Positions 12,000-26,900 of a DNA stretch of 64,000 bases are shown here, one piece after another; the stretch's first letter is position 1, and every line of letters begins with the position of its first letter. The stretch is taken from positions 64,573,501 through 64,637,500 of the forward strand of contig NC_134013.1 in assembly GCF_040712315.1 (NCBI RefSeq), given 5' to 3'. The position numbers and the translations under genes are program-made. The stretch is from Castanea sativa (Eukaryota > Streptophyta > Magnoliopsida > Fagales > Fagaceae). The notes beneath the pieces were generated by a model. That model was not told where the DNA came from. It saw only the letters and a list, made by a program, of their open reading frames with translations, and made no database searches.

Positions 12000-14900
12000 A
12001 TGGAAGGTTTCAAAGCAAAATTTAGAGTGGTGGCTCTTATTGCTCTAGTGATATGGATTGGACTTGCTGCATTGTATGACTTGTTAAGACCGGTTTCGAA
12101 TGGTTGTATCATGACATACATGTATCCGACCTATATTCCGATCTCAGCGTCGGAAGGTGTGTCATCAGCAAAGTATGGCTTGTATTTGTACCATGAAGGA
12201 TGGAGAAAGATAGATTTTAAGGAGCACATCAAGAAGCTAAGCGGCGTGCCCGTACTTTTTATTCCGGGCAATGGTGGTAGCTACAAACAGGCAAGGTCCT
12301 TCTCAGTTTCTCTTTGAATTTGATTACAATGTGCTTGAATTGCTTAGGTGGAGGGTGAGGTCGCGTGTTCAAGACCCACTTGGTGCACGTGTAATGTACC
12401 TATAAAAATAAAATAAAAAAGTCATTAGGAGATGGTGATTGTTTCAATGCATTCCTTCTAGATACTCGAGTTTCTAGTTCAGTGTGGTCTTGTTGACAAA
12501 TTCAATCATAGTTTGAATCTTTATAATGGCACGAAAGTGAAGTAGTTGGATATGGCTGCAATTCAATTTTTATGTATAAAAAAAATCTGCTTTTCAATTT
12601 TATCATGTAATTGTAGTATGTGATTTTGATTAGTAATGTATGATAAAATACATGTTTGGTTAAGCCTCTGTTGAGATCCAAGTTTATTATTATTTTATCA
12701 TATTTGAAATAGTAGTATGCTTTATATTATAGAAAAACATATAATGTATCAAATATTTATGATACATTTAGAGTACCTTTATTGTCGAGATTGTTTATCT
12801 TTACATGATTCCTTTGGTTGTTTTGTCCTCATTACAATTTACAGGTACGATCCTTGGCAGCAGAATCTGATAGGGCTTACCAAGGAGGCCCTCTTGAGCG
12901 TACATTTTATCAAGAAGCCTCCTTAACTCCTGAAGAGGGAGGGGCAGGTTTCGATTCAGCTGGATTTCAACTACCCAATCAATATACTAGCAAGCTGGAC
13001 TGGTTTGCTGTTGATCTTGAAGGTGAACATTCTGCAATGGATGGTGGAATACTCGAGGAGCACACAGAATATGTTGTAAATGCCATTCACAGGGTATTTC
13101 TTTCACCATTTTTATTTTTATTTTTTGATTTTCTCAAGTGGCAATAATGAGGTCAACTGCGATTTAAATGGTCTTGGACCTCTTTGATGTTTAGTACAGA
13201 GATAAAAGGCATATAACTTTGGAATTGGATTAACAATATGCATATATCAACGTTGGAGGACATGGAACCTTGCCATAGTACTTCTCAATGTTAAGATCGT
13301 TGGTTTGAAAACCTTAAATCGAACTAAGATATATATACTTCTTAATGGCCACTATAACCTCTTTCCACAGCTTCAGACCAAACTCTCATTTGTCTTCCTC
13401 TTATTTTCTCATCAATGTTAACACTTAACATCAATTACATTAAACCTTATTGGCACTTGTGATTTTGTTGAATCTTGTCCTCAACTGGCTACTTGTAAGT
13501 TTCACTAAATACACAGGCTTGAAGATATAATTAGTTTGCTGGATACAGGGTTTTTTGTTCATGTCTTTTGATGAATCAATAGCCATTGTGTGGCCATGCT
13601 TGCAGATTTTGGATCAGTACAGAGAATCTTATGATGTTCGAGCAAAAGAAGGAGCTGCAACCTCTGGGAATTTGCCAAAAAGTGTGATATTGGTTGGTCA
13701 CTCTATGGGTGGTTTTGTTGCTAGAGCTGCTATTATCCATCCTCGTTTGAGGAATGCAGCAGTTTCAACTGTTCTTACGCTTTCAAGTCCACACCAGTGA
13801 GTCTTATGGCTTCTATGTTTTATTATATTTTATTCTAATGAAGAAAAAATGGTTTGGTTTTATAAATAGTGTATTGATTTAATTTTAAAAGTATCATCTA
13901 TTTTTTTCAGATCACCTCCTGTGGCATTGCAGCCTTCCTTGGGTCACTATTTTGCACACGTAAATCAGCAATGGAGAAAGGGATATGAAGTCCAAACCAG
14001 TCACACAGGACATTATGTGTCTGATCCTATACTCTCTCATGTTGTTGTTGTGTCTGTTTCTGGTGGTTATAATGATTATCAGGTACATATATCTTTGCAT
14101 CTTTTGCTGGTATGTTGGCTGCAAGAATGTTTGCTTGATTAAACTAAAAAGGGCGCTTTATATGTTTGTGTGGCACAGAATTGTACTGTGTCTAACGTGG
14201 ATCTCATGAAGATTTGGCTTAATGTTTCATGTAAGAGTCAGTCCTACGTTTTACATAAATTTGTTCTTATAACTCTTTGGTCTCTTCTGGTTGGCATAAT
14301 GTCGAGCAAATTGATTTCACAAATTCATAGAAGAGTGGTGAGTATAAACAATTTTTGAAATGCATGATGCGGCAAGTCGATTAGGCATGAAGTTGTTTCT
14401 TAAATACTCTAAAGTAGCTGCTTGCTAGTTCAGTTTCTCCTTTTGTTTTTTATACTTGTGGATGCTATATGTAGGGGTGGCAATTCGTGTTTGCGTGTCG
14501 GGTTCGTGTCGTGTCAAGTCATGAGTATTCGACTACATAGGTCAACACTAACCCGACATGTTTATTAAACGGGTCAAGATTCCTCAACCCTAACACGACC
14601 CATTTATTAAACGGGTTAGTCGTGTCGACTTGTTTATCAGATTTTATCAAAATAAAAAATAAAAATTAATGAAAAAACAAACAAACAAATATTTTTAATA
14701 TAAAATTCAAAACTAACAAGTAACTGCATCACAAATAATCATTTAAAATTAAAGCATATCCCAATATCACAAATAATCAATCACAATATGTCAAAGAATA
14801 TAAATCACAACAACTAATAAGTTCATATACCTAGAGTTTGAAGGGTATATTGGTAAAATATCATTTAATTAAACGGGTTAGACGGGTCAAACGGGTTCTA

Positions 14901-17900
14901 TGTGTTCAACACTAACCCAACCCATTTATTAAACGGGTTAGCCATGTCAACCCGAATATGACACGAACCCGTTAAGCCTCAACCCATAACCTGCTAATTT
15001 CGTGTCGTGTCGTGTTGGGTTCGCGGGTCGTGTCAAATTTTGCCACCCCTAGCTATATGTAACATGGTGAATGAAAGTTTTTTCTTCTTTTTTTTTTTTT
15101 TTTAATCTTTATTTGGTTGATGAACCAAGTAAACTTTAATTTAATTGAGTTGTCCATGCAGAAGTTTTTTGGTATGTATTATGAGATTTCAGATCAACAA
15201 TGTACTTTGGTGACAGCAAGAGTGGGCTTATATTTTTATTTTATGCTCAAGTTTGCTATGATTTTGTTGTTGTACTTCATTTTGTATGAATGCTTTATAT
15301 TTACCTTAACTTGGTTATATGAACTTTTTTGCATTTTTTTTGTTAGGTGAGGACGAAATTAGAATCCCTTGATGGTATTGTGCCTCCTACCAATGGCTTT
15401 ATGATCAGTAGTACTGGCATGAAAAATGTGTGGTTGTCAATGGAACATCAGGCTATTCTTTGGTGTAATCAGCTAGTTGTCCAAGTGGGTAGAATGCCCT
15501 TCTTGAATTTGAATTTACTATTTCTATATATGGTCCTGAACGTTTGTGTTCTTATATAGGTGTCACACACTATTCTGAGTTTGATAGACTCCAGAACAGG
15601 CCAACCATTTCCTGACACTCAAAAGAGACTAACAATATTCACAAGAATGCTTCGTAGTGGCATACCACAGAGCTTCAATTGGATGATGCAATCACACTTA
15701 GCATCTCAGGAGCCGAAACATGTTCTGGTTAAGGATGTCAAAGATGCTGCTGGTATTGTACTCCATCTGTCATGAAAAAAGTGTCATGGTCATTCTTCAT
15801 ATTATGTAATTCTATAGGGGGTGAGGAAGAAAGCAATAACTTAGTAAATGACAAAGACAAATATCTTTTAGCTTTGTTGTTTTTTTTTAATGGTAAGCTG
15901 CTGGTTTCTAGTACATGGTTGAATTAAAACTCCTCCTTGAAGTTACTATTTTTTATCTACACAAACATTATAAATCATACCATGCTGCTGTTCAGGAATA
16001 TCTAAAATATCTTTTAATATTTAATTTTTTATTTCATGGAGACAAAAACCAGGATACAGAAAATTCTTTATATATCTAGTATTGCCCATATTTTATGGAT
16101 ATTAGCTATCAAACATTGAAATTGGAGAAATCCTTTTGTTTATTATTGTGAGTAATTATCATTACTTATAAAAAAAAATTACCGTAATTAAATCAGTTAG
16201 CCAAATGAGATTCTGTGGATGTCATTTGGGCATCTCGTTTTGTTTAGCTATTGTATTCAGACATTTTGAGAACATATAGAAGCGGTTTGAGTGCTTAATT
16301 GGATCACATCACACACACACACATAGTAGGCAAGAGTCTTCGTATAGATTGGGAATTAGTGCCTAGCACCTTTGATATATCCTTATTCTGATGGTGTTTT
16401 CTTTTCCTTTTTTTTCCTCTAATATTTCTCCTTTGTTAAGCTTTTTCCTATCCAAAATAGCAAATTTGAATTTTTAATGGGTGGCTCGTGAATAAGTAAT
16501 TTTTGTTGATGCTCAGTTAACACTATGAGTAGCACCATGTTGATAATTATCTCAAGCTTTCTAATTGCATGATGAAATTTGGTCCCATATCTTGTCTATA
16601 CTGCTTTGAAGGTCAAAGAGACCTTAACATTGTTCAGTTCCTGTTACCGAAATAAAAAAAGACAAGGCATATGCAATTTTGAATAATTTAAACTTCTGGC
16701 ATAGTGGAACCCATGTGATAAAACTTGTGGCTGCAAAGTATATACATATAGTTTTCTGTGTTGAAAAACCACAATGATTTGAAATTATGCTCTACATGCA
16801 GCTTAAAGAGTTTTGATGTAACCTGTTGTTACTATCAAATAATTACTTTTTCGTTCTTCCCCAATATAAGATATGCTTTTTGTGATGTACAATCATTCAT
16901 TAAAACTTATACTGTGTTTTGCAAAAACAAGGGAGAGGGAAGGAAGAGAAAGGATAAAATTTTTCCTTTCACTTGTTTGATTTGTATGGGAGAAATGGAA
17001 GGAAATATATTGGTGGGTCCCACCATCAAAACTCTCTCCTTTTCCTCCCAATTTGCTAGGAAAGAATATGGTGGGCCATGGAGGAAAATGGATCTCCCAT
17101 TTTCCTTTCCTTCACCCAATCCATCCTACCAAACAAAGGAATTTATTTCCTTTCTCTCCTTTTCTATTATTTTCTTCCCCATTCCCTCAAACCAAACATA
17201 GCCTTAAGTTCCATAGCATGCATAAGATAGAACGGTCAAAGTTACATTGTATTAATATAAAATTTTGTTCACCAAATTTTTTTAATGTTTATGAAATACA
17301 AATCAGTTGAAAAATCTTATGGGTTAAATACTTGCAGGATCTCTGGTGCATGCATCAACAGCATGTCCCAGAAATGTTCATTGGGGTGATGATGGCTTTG
17401 AGAGGGATATATACATTCAGACAACCACTGTAACTGTTTTAGCAATGGATGGTCGGAGGCGATGGTTGGACATACAGAAACTGGTCAGCTTCTCCAGAGC
17501 ATTAATCTACTGTCATAAAATAAATATTAATTCACTGTTTTTATTTATTTTTCCCTGTAATTCATTCATTAGAGACCTGATTTTTTGGAGTTCAATTTTA
17601 ACTGTCCCCCTTTTCATGCTAATGAGCTTTGGTGATAGAGGATGAGGTTCCGAGTTCAAAGCCCACTCAATGCATGTGTAACTTACCAATTCAAAAAAAA
17701 ATAGACCCCCTTTTCATGATTCATGCTTCCAAGGTAATCCCCCCAAAGTAAACTTTTGTGCTATGTTGTTAACCTGGGGGAAAAAAAATTTATATAGAAG
17801 GTCAAAACTGTCCCTTGTTAAAATTGACTGTTTGGAGGTTTTAATAACATAGCTCAATTATCTTTTTTAGTTGCCGTGTTTAAGATAATTTTTATCTTAT

Positions 17901-20900
17901 TATATTTAATCATGTTTGTAGTATCATTCATTATTTTGTTTTTTTGCATTCCTAAGCCAAAAGTTGCTAATGATTCATCTGTGTGATGCAGGGGTCTAAT
18001 GGGAAAAGCCACTTCATATTCGTGACAAACCTTGCTCCTTGTTCTGGGGTTAGACTTCATCTATGGCCTGAAAAGGGATTATCAACTTCAAGCTTGCCTC
18101 TGGGTAGTAGGGTTCTCGAGGTGACTTCAAAAATGGTGCCTATTCCATCAGGACCTGCACCAACACAGGTACTAACTGCTGTGTTCATGATGATTTTTTA
18201 GGACTCACAGTCATGTTTTTATAACATGTGCCTCTTCCCAACTTGAAGTGGATTTTATGTCTAGTCTGGGTGAAACATGTACTTTACGAAGTGGGAGGTT
18301 TAACATTTATTGCCATTATGGGCTGGTTGGACTGATAGATTTATTCTTCTGATGTGATTGGCATACTCATGTTTCCAAACCTGCTTATGTTTATCAGATT
18401 GAACCTGGGAGTCAGACTGAGCAACCTCCTCCATCGGCTGTCTTTCGGTTGGGGCCAGAGGATATGCATGGATTCAGATTTCTGACCATCTCAGTTGCAC
18501 CCCGCCCGGTATTATTGGCCTTCATTCTTTTTATTAAGATTTTCTCTTTCGATTACATCACGTGTACTGCATTGGAGAAGTAATTCTAAATTTCTTCTGC
18601 CTGTTTGATACTTTTTTTTGGCCGACTTGTCTATTTGATACTTATTTTCATGTCATGGATGCCTTTTCCTGAGCATCAATAAAAAAATCCATGCAATGCC
18701 TTTGCTTTTTACATTGTTAATGACTTTTACCTTTTATTTTTCAGTAATGGAAGTGTAAATAAACATAGGAAAAGCTAAATGCCTCTTTACAAAATGATGG
18801 GTATGCGTCAAACTTTAAAAATTATAACATGTGCCTTTTCCGTCTTGAATCTATAGTGAATATTATTTTTGTTGTGGGTTTAAGGCCCATTGGGTGTATA
18901 TAGACCTTACCATTCAAAATAAAAAGAATATAATGAAATTATTTTCTGGGAACTTCAATTCAAGGACCATTTTGGCACATGGCTGTGATAAGCTCCTTAA
19001 TGATGGAATGCTTTTGTATTCTAAGAAAAAATGTGGTTGTATTTTCTTATGACTGTACCATGTTCTCATATATTGCAACAAAGCATTGTTTTCTCCAGTA
19101 TGCTAGGAATGTCTATTCTTGCCTCATCTTAAATAATTTTTATTTGTTGCAGTGCTGGATTTGTTCATTCTCAATCCACTTGAACACGTACCATTTGATC
19201 TTCAACATTATTGATTAACATCTTTTTTTGTTGTTGAGAATTTGTCATTTTCTTATAAATAAAATAATCAGTTGAGAGAATTGAGTACTTTTATCTTTTT
19301 CAACATAAATTTAAACTTGTCCGAATAAGCATATTGCTGGTACGGATTGTTTCTGTAGTTATGGTGCTTTGTTGTTGGATATGATACTATAAAGTAGTCT
19401 GAGTGAAATGTGTGATGACAATTGGGTATGCAGACTGTTTCAGGCAGACCTCCACCAGCAGCATCCATGGCAGTTGGGCAGTTCTTTAATCCAGAGGAAG
19501 GAAAGATAGAGTTACCTCCCTTGTTGATGCTTCAATCTATCTATTCTAAGAAGGTTATTATCTTCATGAAGCAGCTTAATTACTTCTGGGAATCTGAAAT
19601 CTTAGAAAATATATCTTTCCCTGCTTTATATTCAGTTCCATTAACTTAGCTGACTGAGCTTTCCCTGTTTCAAAATTTTAATGTGAAGCAGGATATGCTT
19701 GTGAAGGAGGATCACCCTCTTGTTCTCAATCTGTCTTTCACCATTAGCTTAGGCCTTCTACCTGCTACTTTGTCTTTGGAAACTGCAGGCTGTGGAATTA
19801 AAAATTCTGGGCTTCCAGATGAGGCTGGAGATGTAGAAAACAGCAGTAAGGAATATATATCTGTGTTTCAATACTCAGTTTAAAATTCTATTTTTCCTTC
19901 TGTTTTTATGATTCTGCTGTAATAGTTTGATTTTCTTGGGTGTACTTGTGTGGATGTGAACTATATGGAACTTTATTGACCTCATTCTAAGGTTTGCTAA
20001 TGTTCATGGATTGCTGAATCCTTTATTTGAATAGGTTCACACATTTAGTTTGTTATGTTTACATTGATTATGTATAGATAAGCATTGCCAAATCTCTTTT
20101 CAGTGTGATGGTAAGATGTTTTTAATGCCAGATGTTAGTTGTTTCTGAAAGTTGAACGGCGCATAAAGTGACTGTTTGATTGTGTTCACTGTATGTCCTG
20201 GTTTCTGAAAGTTGAACCACTCATCAAGCACATTACATTTATTTTTTATGAATTTTCTAGTGTAGAAATAAATATGAGGAATGCCATTGCACCACAAACA
20301 ATCTGTTAGGGTTCGAAGAGCTTTACATTAATTTACCATGACAACTTTTTCCTGTGCAATGTATCATTGTCTCATTTGTATGTGTGCAAATATGTGTGTG
20401 GCATTTTGTGTTTGAATTAGTTCGTATTGTGGAAGACAATAGAGAGTAAAATAATGAAAGAATTATTTGATATACAGTAATTTTTAGATAAAATACATTA
20501 TACACTAGTTGGTGATAGGCTAAGAAAGCCTTAACTGATAGACGTAAATATCATCTATGTGACCAAAAGAGTAAAGGTGATTAATCTTTGCAATTGTCAA
20601 CAAAAAGTTATTGGAGGAGGTCGACTTGAGTATCCCACATAAAAGGTGCCTGACTAGTTTCTGTTTGGGGGAGGTCCCTACATATCCTGGGTTTAAACTT
20701 CTTTTAAAACTCATTATTCCACGTCCAGAGTGCTTGAGGCTTTAACCTGGGTAAAACTTTGTAGACTTATTTGTGGTATTTTAGCTTTGAAACTAACATC
20801 TACGTTGATTCTACTTCTTGAGAGACTGTAGTCCAACGTCATAGAAGTTTGACCCTTGATTAAAGGTCCTAAATTTAAGGCTGTTTCTGTTTGGTTCTTC

Positions 20901-23900
20901 CATTATTTGATGAATTTGACTATAATTTGGCTATGTTGACCAACAATTTTTATGAGTGAGCCCTTTATTGCAGGGCTTTGTAAACTACGCTGTTTCCCCC
21001 CAGTAGCACTTGTGTGGGATGAAACATCTGGTCTTCACATATTTCCGAATATGTACAGTAAGAAAATTGTTGTTGACTCCTCACCAGCACTTTGGACTTC
21101 AACTAGGGGTTCTGACAAAACCACGGTTTTGTTGCTGGTATGAGGTCATCTAAACAAGTTTCTTGTCACTTAATATGATATTGGTATGAAATGGTAACCG
21201 ACTATAGTTTGTTTTCATAATGCATAATCAAAGGTTTTTTCTTTTGCTTTGGTCTGCTGCTCTGCAGGTAGACCCACATTGTTCGTATAAAACAAGCATT
21301 GCTGTCTCTGCCACTGCAGCTGCCGGCAGATTTTTGCTTTTGTATAGTCCACAGGTGATAGTTTTGACAGTGTTCTTGTGGATGTATATTCTAATTTTCT
21401 GCATGACATTTGCCTATTGTGATTTTTATGTTTTAATGCTCATTTAGAAAACATCATACTCTTATCTGATTACTTTTGGTGTCTTATCTTTATGTTCACC
21501 TTTATGGTTTCTTAGATTATTTTCCAGTTCTGGCTTTGAATTAAGCTCTGGCTGAATAATTCTTATGAAAATTAATTATGAATATAAAGAAAGGGGATGG
21601 ATTTACCCGACATAACCACACAAAGGCAGACTCTGCCATTTTGGTAATATGGAACAGACTGATAGGTAAGAAGAATTTCCAGTAGCCGTGTTACCCTATA
21701 TACTTCATTATAATTTTGTGATTATAATTCCTTTATAGAGTTTTGACAATGAACTATTTGAATATCTAACTGCAACAATCTATGGGAAGATATTTTCCAT
21801 GCAGGAGGTAGTTCTTTTGCAATAAAATACATTGCTTATTAAAAAATCTATTAAAAAATAGAAGAATCATTCAAAGATTCCAAGAAAACTATAAATGTCC
21901 AACTGTAGTGATTGTGGATGAAACCCTTGGTAAACACACACAACTTATGACGTGGAAGACTTTTCTTTTTATAGAGTAATTTCCAGACAGTGATGCCCAA
22001 ACAACTAAATTGATTGGGTTTGGCAATAATGAAGGGTAAATTGAATGTTTAATTCAGATGCACATCAGAAGCCAATCAACCCAAAACTTGGTTTATATAC
22101 ACTTGTATTTATGGTCTCTCAAATTTATTGTTTTCAATAGAGGGCTTGACTGGAGGCAACTAATACTTTTTCTGAATGTAGTTCACCATTATGAACTGCC
22201 CTGAATTCATAGCCCAAGGGCAATATAATGCCTAGATGCATATTCTTCTTTCTACCCAAATCCTTTTATTAATCAAGATAAGCGAACTAAGATACATTGA
22301 TACATGTTATATGTTAAGGTTTGTGAATCTGTGTGGTGATTGTTTCTAGCGTGGACCAACAGGAGAAACAACTAATGATTTGTTATATCATATAATATAA
22401 AAATGTATATTATAATTTGTTGGAGGGACTACAATTTGACTCCCTACAACCACTCTAAAAACAGGCTCACAAGGCGTGATGTTGAATGCCATAAAAAAAT
22501 TTGATTGTGTTTTCCTCATCACCAGTTGATTTTGAGGTGGAATGGTATAGCTCACGGTCCGAAAAATGGTATTAGAGCCAAGGTCATGAGTTCAAGTCAC
22601 GGGGGGTGTCATTGTGAGGGAGAGATTGTTGGAGGGACCACAATTTGACTCCCTACAACCCCTCTAAAAAAGGCCCGTGGGGCGTGATGTTGGATACCAT
22701 AAAATATTTGAGTGTGTCTTTCTCATCACCAATTAGTTTTGAGGTGGAATGGCATAGCTCACGGTCCGACATAATCCATTATTGAATTTCCATGATAGAT
22801 GGTATATGATAGATGGTATAGCTGGTTTGCTGTTTCTTTTTTGAATTAGAATTTGTGGATGTTTATGCTTCATATGATTGTATCCAATTATAGTTATCAT
22901 GTTACTGAATTATATTGATGCAGATAATTGGTTTCTCCATTGCCGTAATCTTATTTGCTCTGATGCGACAAGCACGGGCTTGGGATCTTGATCTACCTAT
23001 GCCATCGATGGTAACAGCTGTGGAAACCAATTTGAGAATGCCATTGCCATTTTTTCTCCTTGCCATCGTCCCAATTTTAGTCTCTTTGCTCCTGTCCTTT
23101 TTGATGTCCCAACCATTTCCTCCATTTGCTAACTTCATCATCGTCTCAGTGATTTGTTATTTATTTGCAAATGGGTCCGTTATCATCCTCATTTTGGTGT
23201 CCCAATTGGTCTTCTATGTGGCTGCCATTGTACATATTTTTATTAAGACAAGGTTAGTAGGATCTTTCTACCAATCATGTTATATAATGCAACTAGATGT
23301 GAGATAATGTGTTCATCACTTTAAATAGTAGAAAGGTTAAACGACTAATTTATTCCTCTAACTATTAGACAAAGTTCAATTTGGTTCCTTAATGATTAAT
23401 TGTGACGATTTAATCCCTGAATTTTCAAAATCAAGTCAATGTCATCCTTGGGTCTTCTCTTTCTTCTCTTTATTTCAATTTTAACAGATTTAATAGTTGA
23501 ATTGAGTTGATTTTCAAAATTTTACACTTTCCATAATAACTTTTAATTTATGTTCCATTTATCACATCAACAAATTTTGTTTAAAATTGAAATGAAGAAG
23601 AGATCCAAAGATCAAATTGACTTGATTTGAAAGTTGAGGGATTAAATTGACACCATTATTGGACCAAAGCAAACTTTACCCTAAAGTTAGAGGACCAAAT
23701 TAGAAATTTAACATACTCCCTCCATCCCAATTTGTTTGTCTTGTTTGAAAAGTTAAACTTTTTAAGGGAACATCATTTATTGTTTTTTCTGCCTTATAAA
23801 AATGTATAAGTTTACAATACTACCTTTAAATAAATTTATCAGCTTTAAAAAAAAAAGTTATTCTTAATAAAACAACTAAACAGGTGCCTCAATTAGATTG

Positions 23901-26900
23901 ATTTTTTTAAATATTTGTTAGTTTTCTTTTCAAATAGTTTTGAAAATAAAGTAGGGGTATAATAAGAACATTAGCAAATTAATGAGTTTTATTTTTAGAA
24001 ATAGGACAATATTTTGGGACATCCTAAAATGGAATAGGGAACAAACAAATTGGGGCTGAGAGAGTAATAGATATTTTCAAAACTACCTTCTCGCCCCCCC
24101 CCCCCCCCCCCCCTTTTGCCCTCCCCAAAAAAAGAAGAAGAAGAGGAGAATCTTTAAAACTATTTTTGGAAACTTTTGGTTTGCTCAGTTATTGGCTTAT
24201 TGCAACATGGTTTCTGCATTATCTCCTTAGTCCTTAGTGATTAAAATCATGCCATCATGGTTTTATTAGAGATAATTTAGAAATCCCTTTTGATTATTGA
24301 ATGACTAAAATGCTGAATGTCATCTTTAAAATTAACTCTTTTTTTTTTTTTTTTTTGGTAATAAACTTTTATACTCTATTTCACTCTATGTCCTTAACTG
24401 TGTCACTTTTATTCATGGGAATGCCACCGAAATATGTATATTTTCTCTGAACAGCTTTACATTGTATCTTATTTATTTGTACATGAGCTATTCGTCTGGC
24501 TGCTAGGAATACCACTTTGTATACTGAATGGTAGGGATTAATGTTTTGCAGATGGGAAGTGTGGGAAGGAAAAGTTAATTTTGCATTTGTTCGCTGGTTT
24601 ATTAATCTGTCCTCCAGCTTTTTCTCATTAAAGGTAAACCTTAATTTCTGATACAAATGTGCAATTAGAAATTGGGTATGTACTAGAGGACTGAAATTTC
24701 TTGTGTACTATCATGTTATGTTCATTTCTTCCGCCATGCTGAAACAAGTGGGAAAGAAAAAAATTTATCCTGATTTTTTTTTTTTTTGTATTTTATTTCC
24801 TTCTATATTAGTGGGCAAATGTTGACATGTTATATATTTAGTGTCAGCCAAGCTAAAACTCATTGCATGTTGGATTTTTCCTTTTGATCTAATCCAATCA
24901 TGAAACAGGTAGTAAGGGTTCTACAGGGCAATCCGTCACTTGTTACAGCTCTAGCTGCAATTATATTGGTATTCTTGGTTCATCCAGCATTGGGATTATT
25001 TGTACTTCTCTTCTCTCACTCTCTGTGCTGTCACAGTATGCTGTGCTGGTATGGTTCAAGTTTAAACTCTTTTCTTGATTGTTCTTATGATGTTTGGATA
25101 AATCAAGGAAATAAATTTGTGGCCTATTCATGGATTTGCATAACAGTATGCTAGGCGCTACCTTTTCTTCCTTTGCTTTGATTTTTATTAAAGGAAATAT
25201 TGCTTGCCAAAAGAGTGGCAATTGTATCTGTAAGAAATATCAAACAAATAATATTTTATGCTCACATATCAATAAAATTTCAATGCCTTGGCAAGTGAGT
25301 TTATTACCTCTAACTTATCTAAAAAGTGATCACATGGTAAAAAGAAAATAAAAAAGGTTAAACTTAAAATTTAAAAAACTTTGCCTAGATGAGTCATTTG
25401 ATTAAAAATGCATTAGCTTCTCTCCTCCAAATGCTGCATTGAATATGAATGGGATTTGGGCCCAACCTGGTTAGGAAATTTTGATATGATGTGCAAGATA
25501 CCGGAAATGTAAAGGGAAAAACTTGTTCCTAAAATCTGTTTGACTGTTGGGGAAATTATGATGCAACTGGAAAAGAGGCTGATCCCTAGTGCACAGGATA
25601 CATAAAACTTAATATTTCTAATGAGAACTAGCTCAAAATAAAAATAAAAGTAGTTTTCAAAACCTTGAAATGGTGGAAAACTGCTTGCACATGTAGCAGT
25701 ATGAAACATACACAAAGAGTCATGTGAATACTGAATCAAGCATTAATATATGGTCATTGGTTCTCTTCCTAGTAGCATTATTGATTTTTAAATGGTATTT
25801 AATGGTCATCGGTCAATTTGGCATTAGTGTAGTGACAGTAGTATTTTACAACCACAAGGAAATGTTGAATAGGATGGATCCTGATGGGGAATGTGCACAT
25901 AAGGGCTTGTTTTCTGACTTGAGCCATCAGTGGATCCTATCATGTCCTTTTATTCCTTTGTTTTTTATTTTGGCCAAATTCATACTTAAGTCAAATTATA
26001 AAAGTCTGATGAATATATAGGGATTCGTGGAAGCATTGACTTCATTAACAGTTGAAATGTATAAATTTTATTGCTTATTGCATATAGGTTGCCAAAGTCT
26101 ATAATCAAACCTTGTGTATGTATTGTTGTAAGATAATATTGAAATTTTCATGTGCGTCATTGCCTGTTACTATGATGACCCTAAGTGTTGCTTGATGTTT
26201 TTGTAACAGTTTTTTGACGACTTCCTTTCGCAGTCATGCACGGAGAAAGGAATTATTTGATTATAAGAATAAAGGCAATGATGGGTCTCGGCAGTTTACA
26301 TCCAAATCTGATGGAAGATCCAACCAGAGATTGCCTTTGGAAGAGAACAGTTCCAATAGTCCAGACTCTTCAAAAAGCTTTGGTGACACACAATTGGAGA
26401 TCTTTCATCACCGGCATGGCTTGTTGATTTTGCATCTTGTTGCAGCACTAATGTTTGTTCCCTCACTCGCGGCTTGTTTGCAGGTATAAGATGATCCTTT
26501 TCCTTGTCTAGCATGTGATTGCCATGGTTTATTGTTATGAAACTTGAGCCATTATCATCACTTCTATAAGTACATTGTAGTTTCAAACAGTTTTTTGAAA
26601 ATGTATGTATATGTCGGAATGCATCTAAAACAAACTGCAAATAACCACACATGCATGCATGCATATATACATGCATATGTATATATGCGCGCGCGCACAT
26701 ATTTAATGGGACACTAAAGGCTCCCTCCCAAGTACGCAAGCAGTGATAAAAAATCTTGATATATTTTTTCTTTTCTGTTTTGTTTGAATACTTAACAATT
26801 TCTGATAGGTTTAGTTTTCTGTCAACATGCAATCAAATTCATTTGTGAATGTGTCTTATCGTTCTTAATCTTGATTTATAAGACCCAACTTGATATTGCG

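Noticed and set aside
26296..26832. 178-codon minus-strand open frame
   Set aside because: It overlaps a well-supported PGAP1 exon on the other strand and low-complexity intron sequence. It shows no protein signature.
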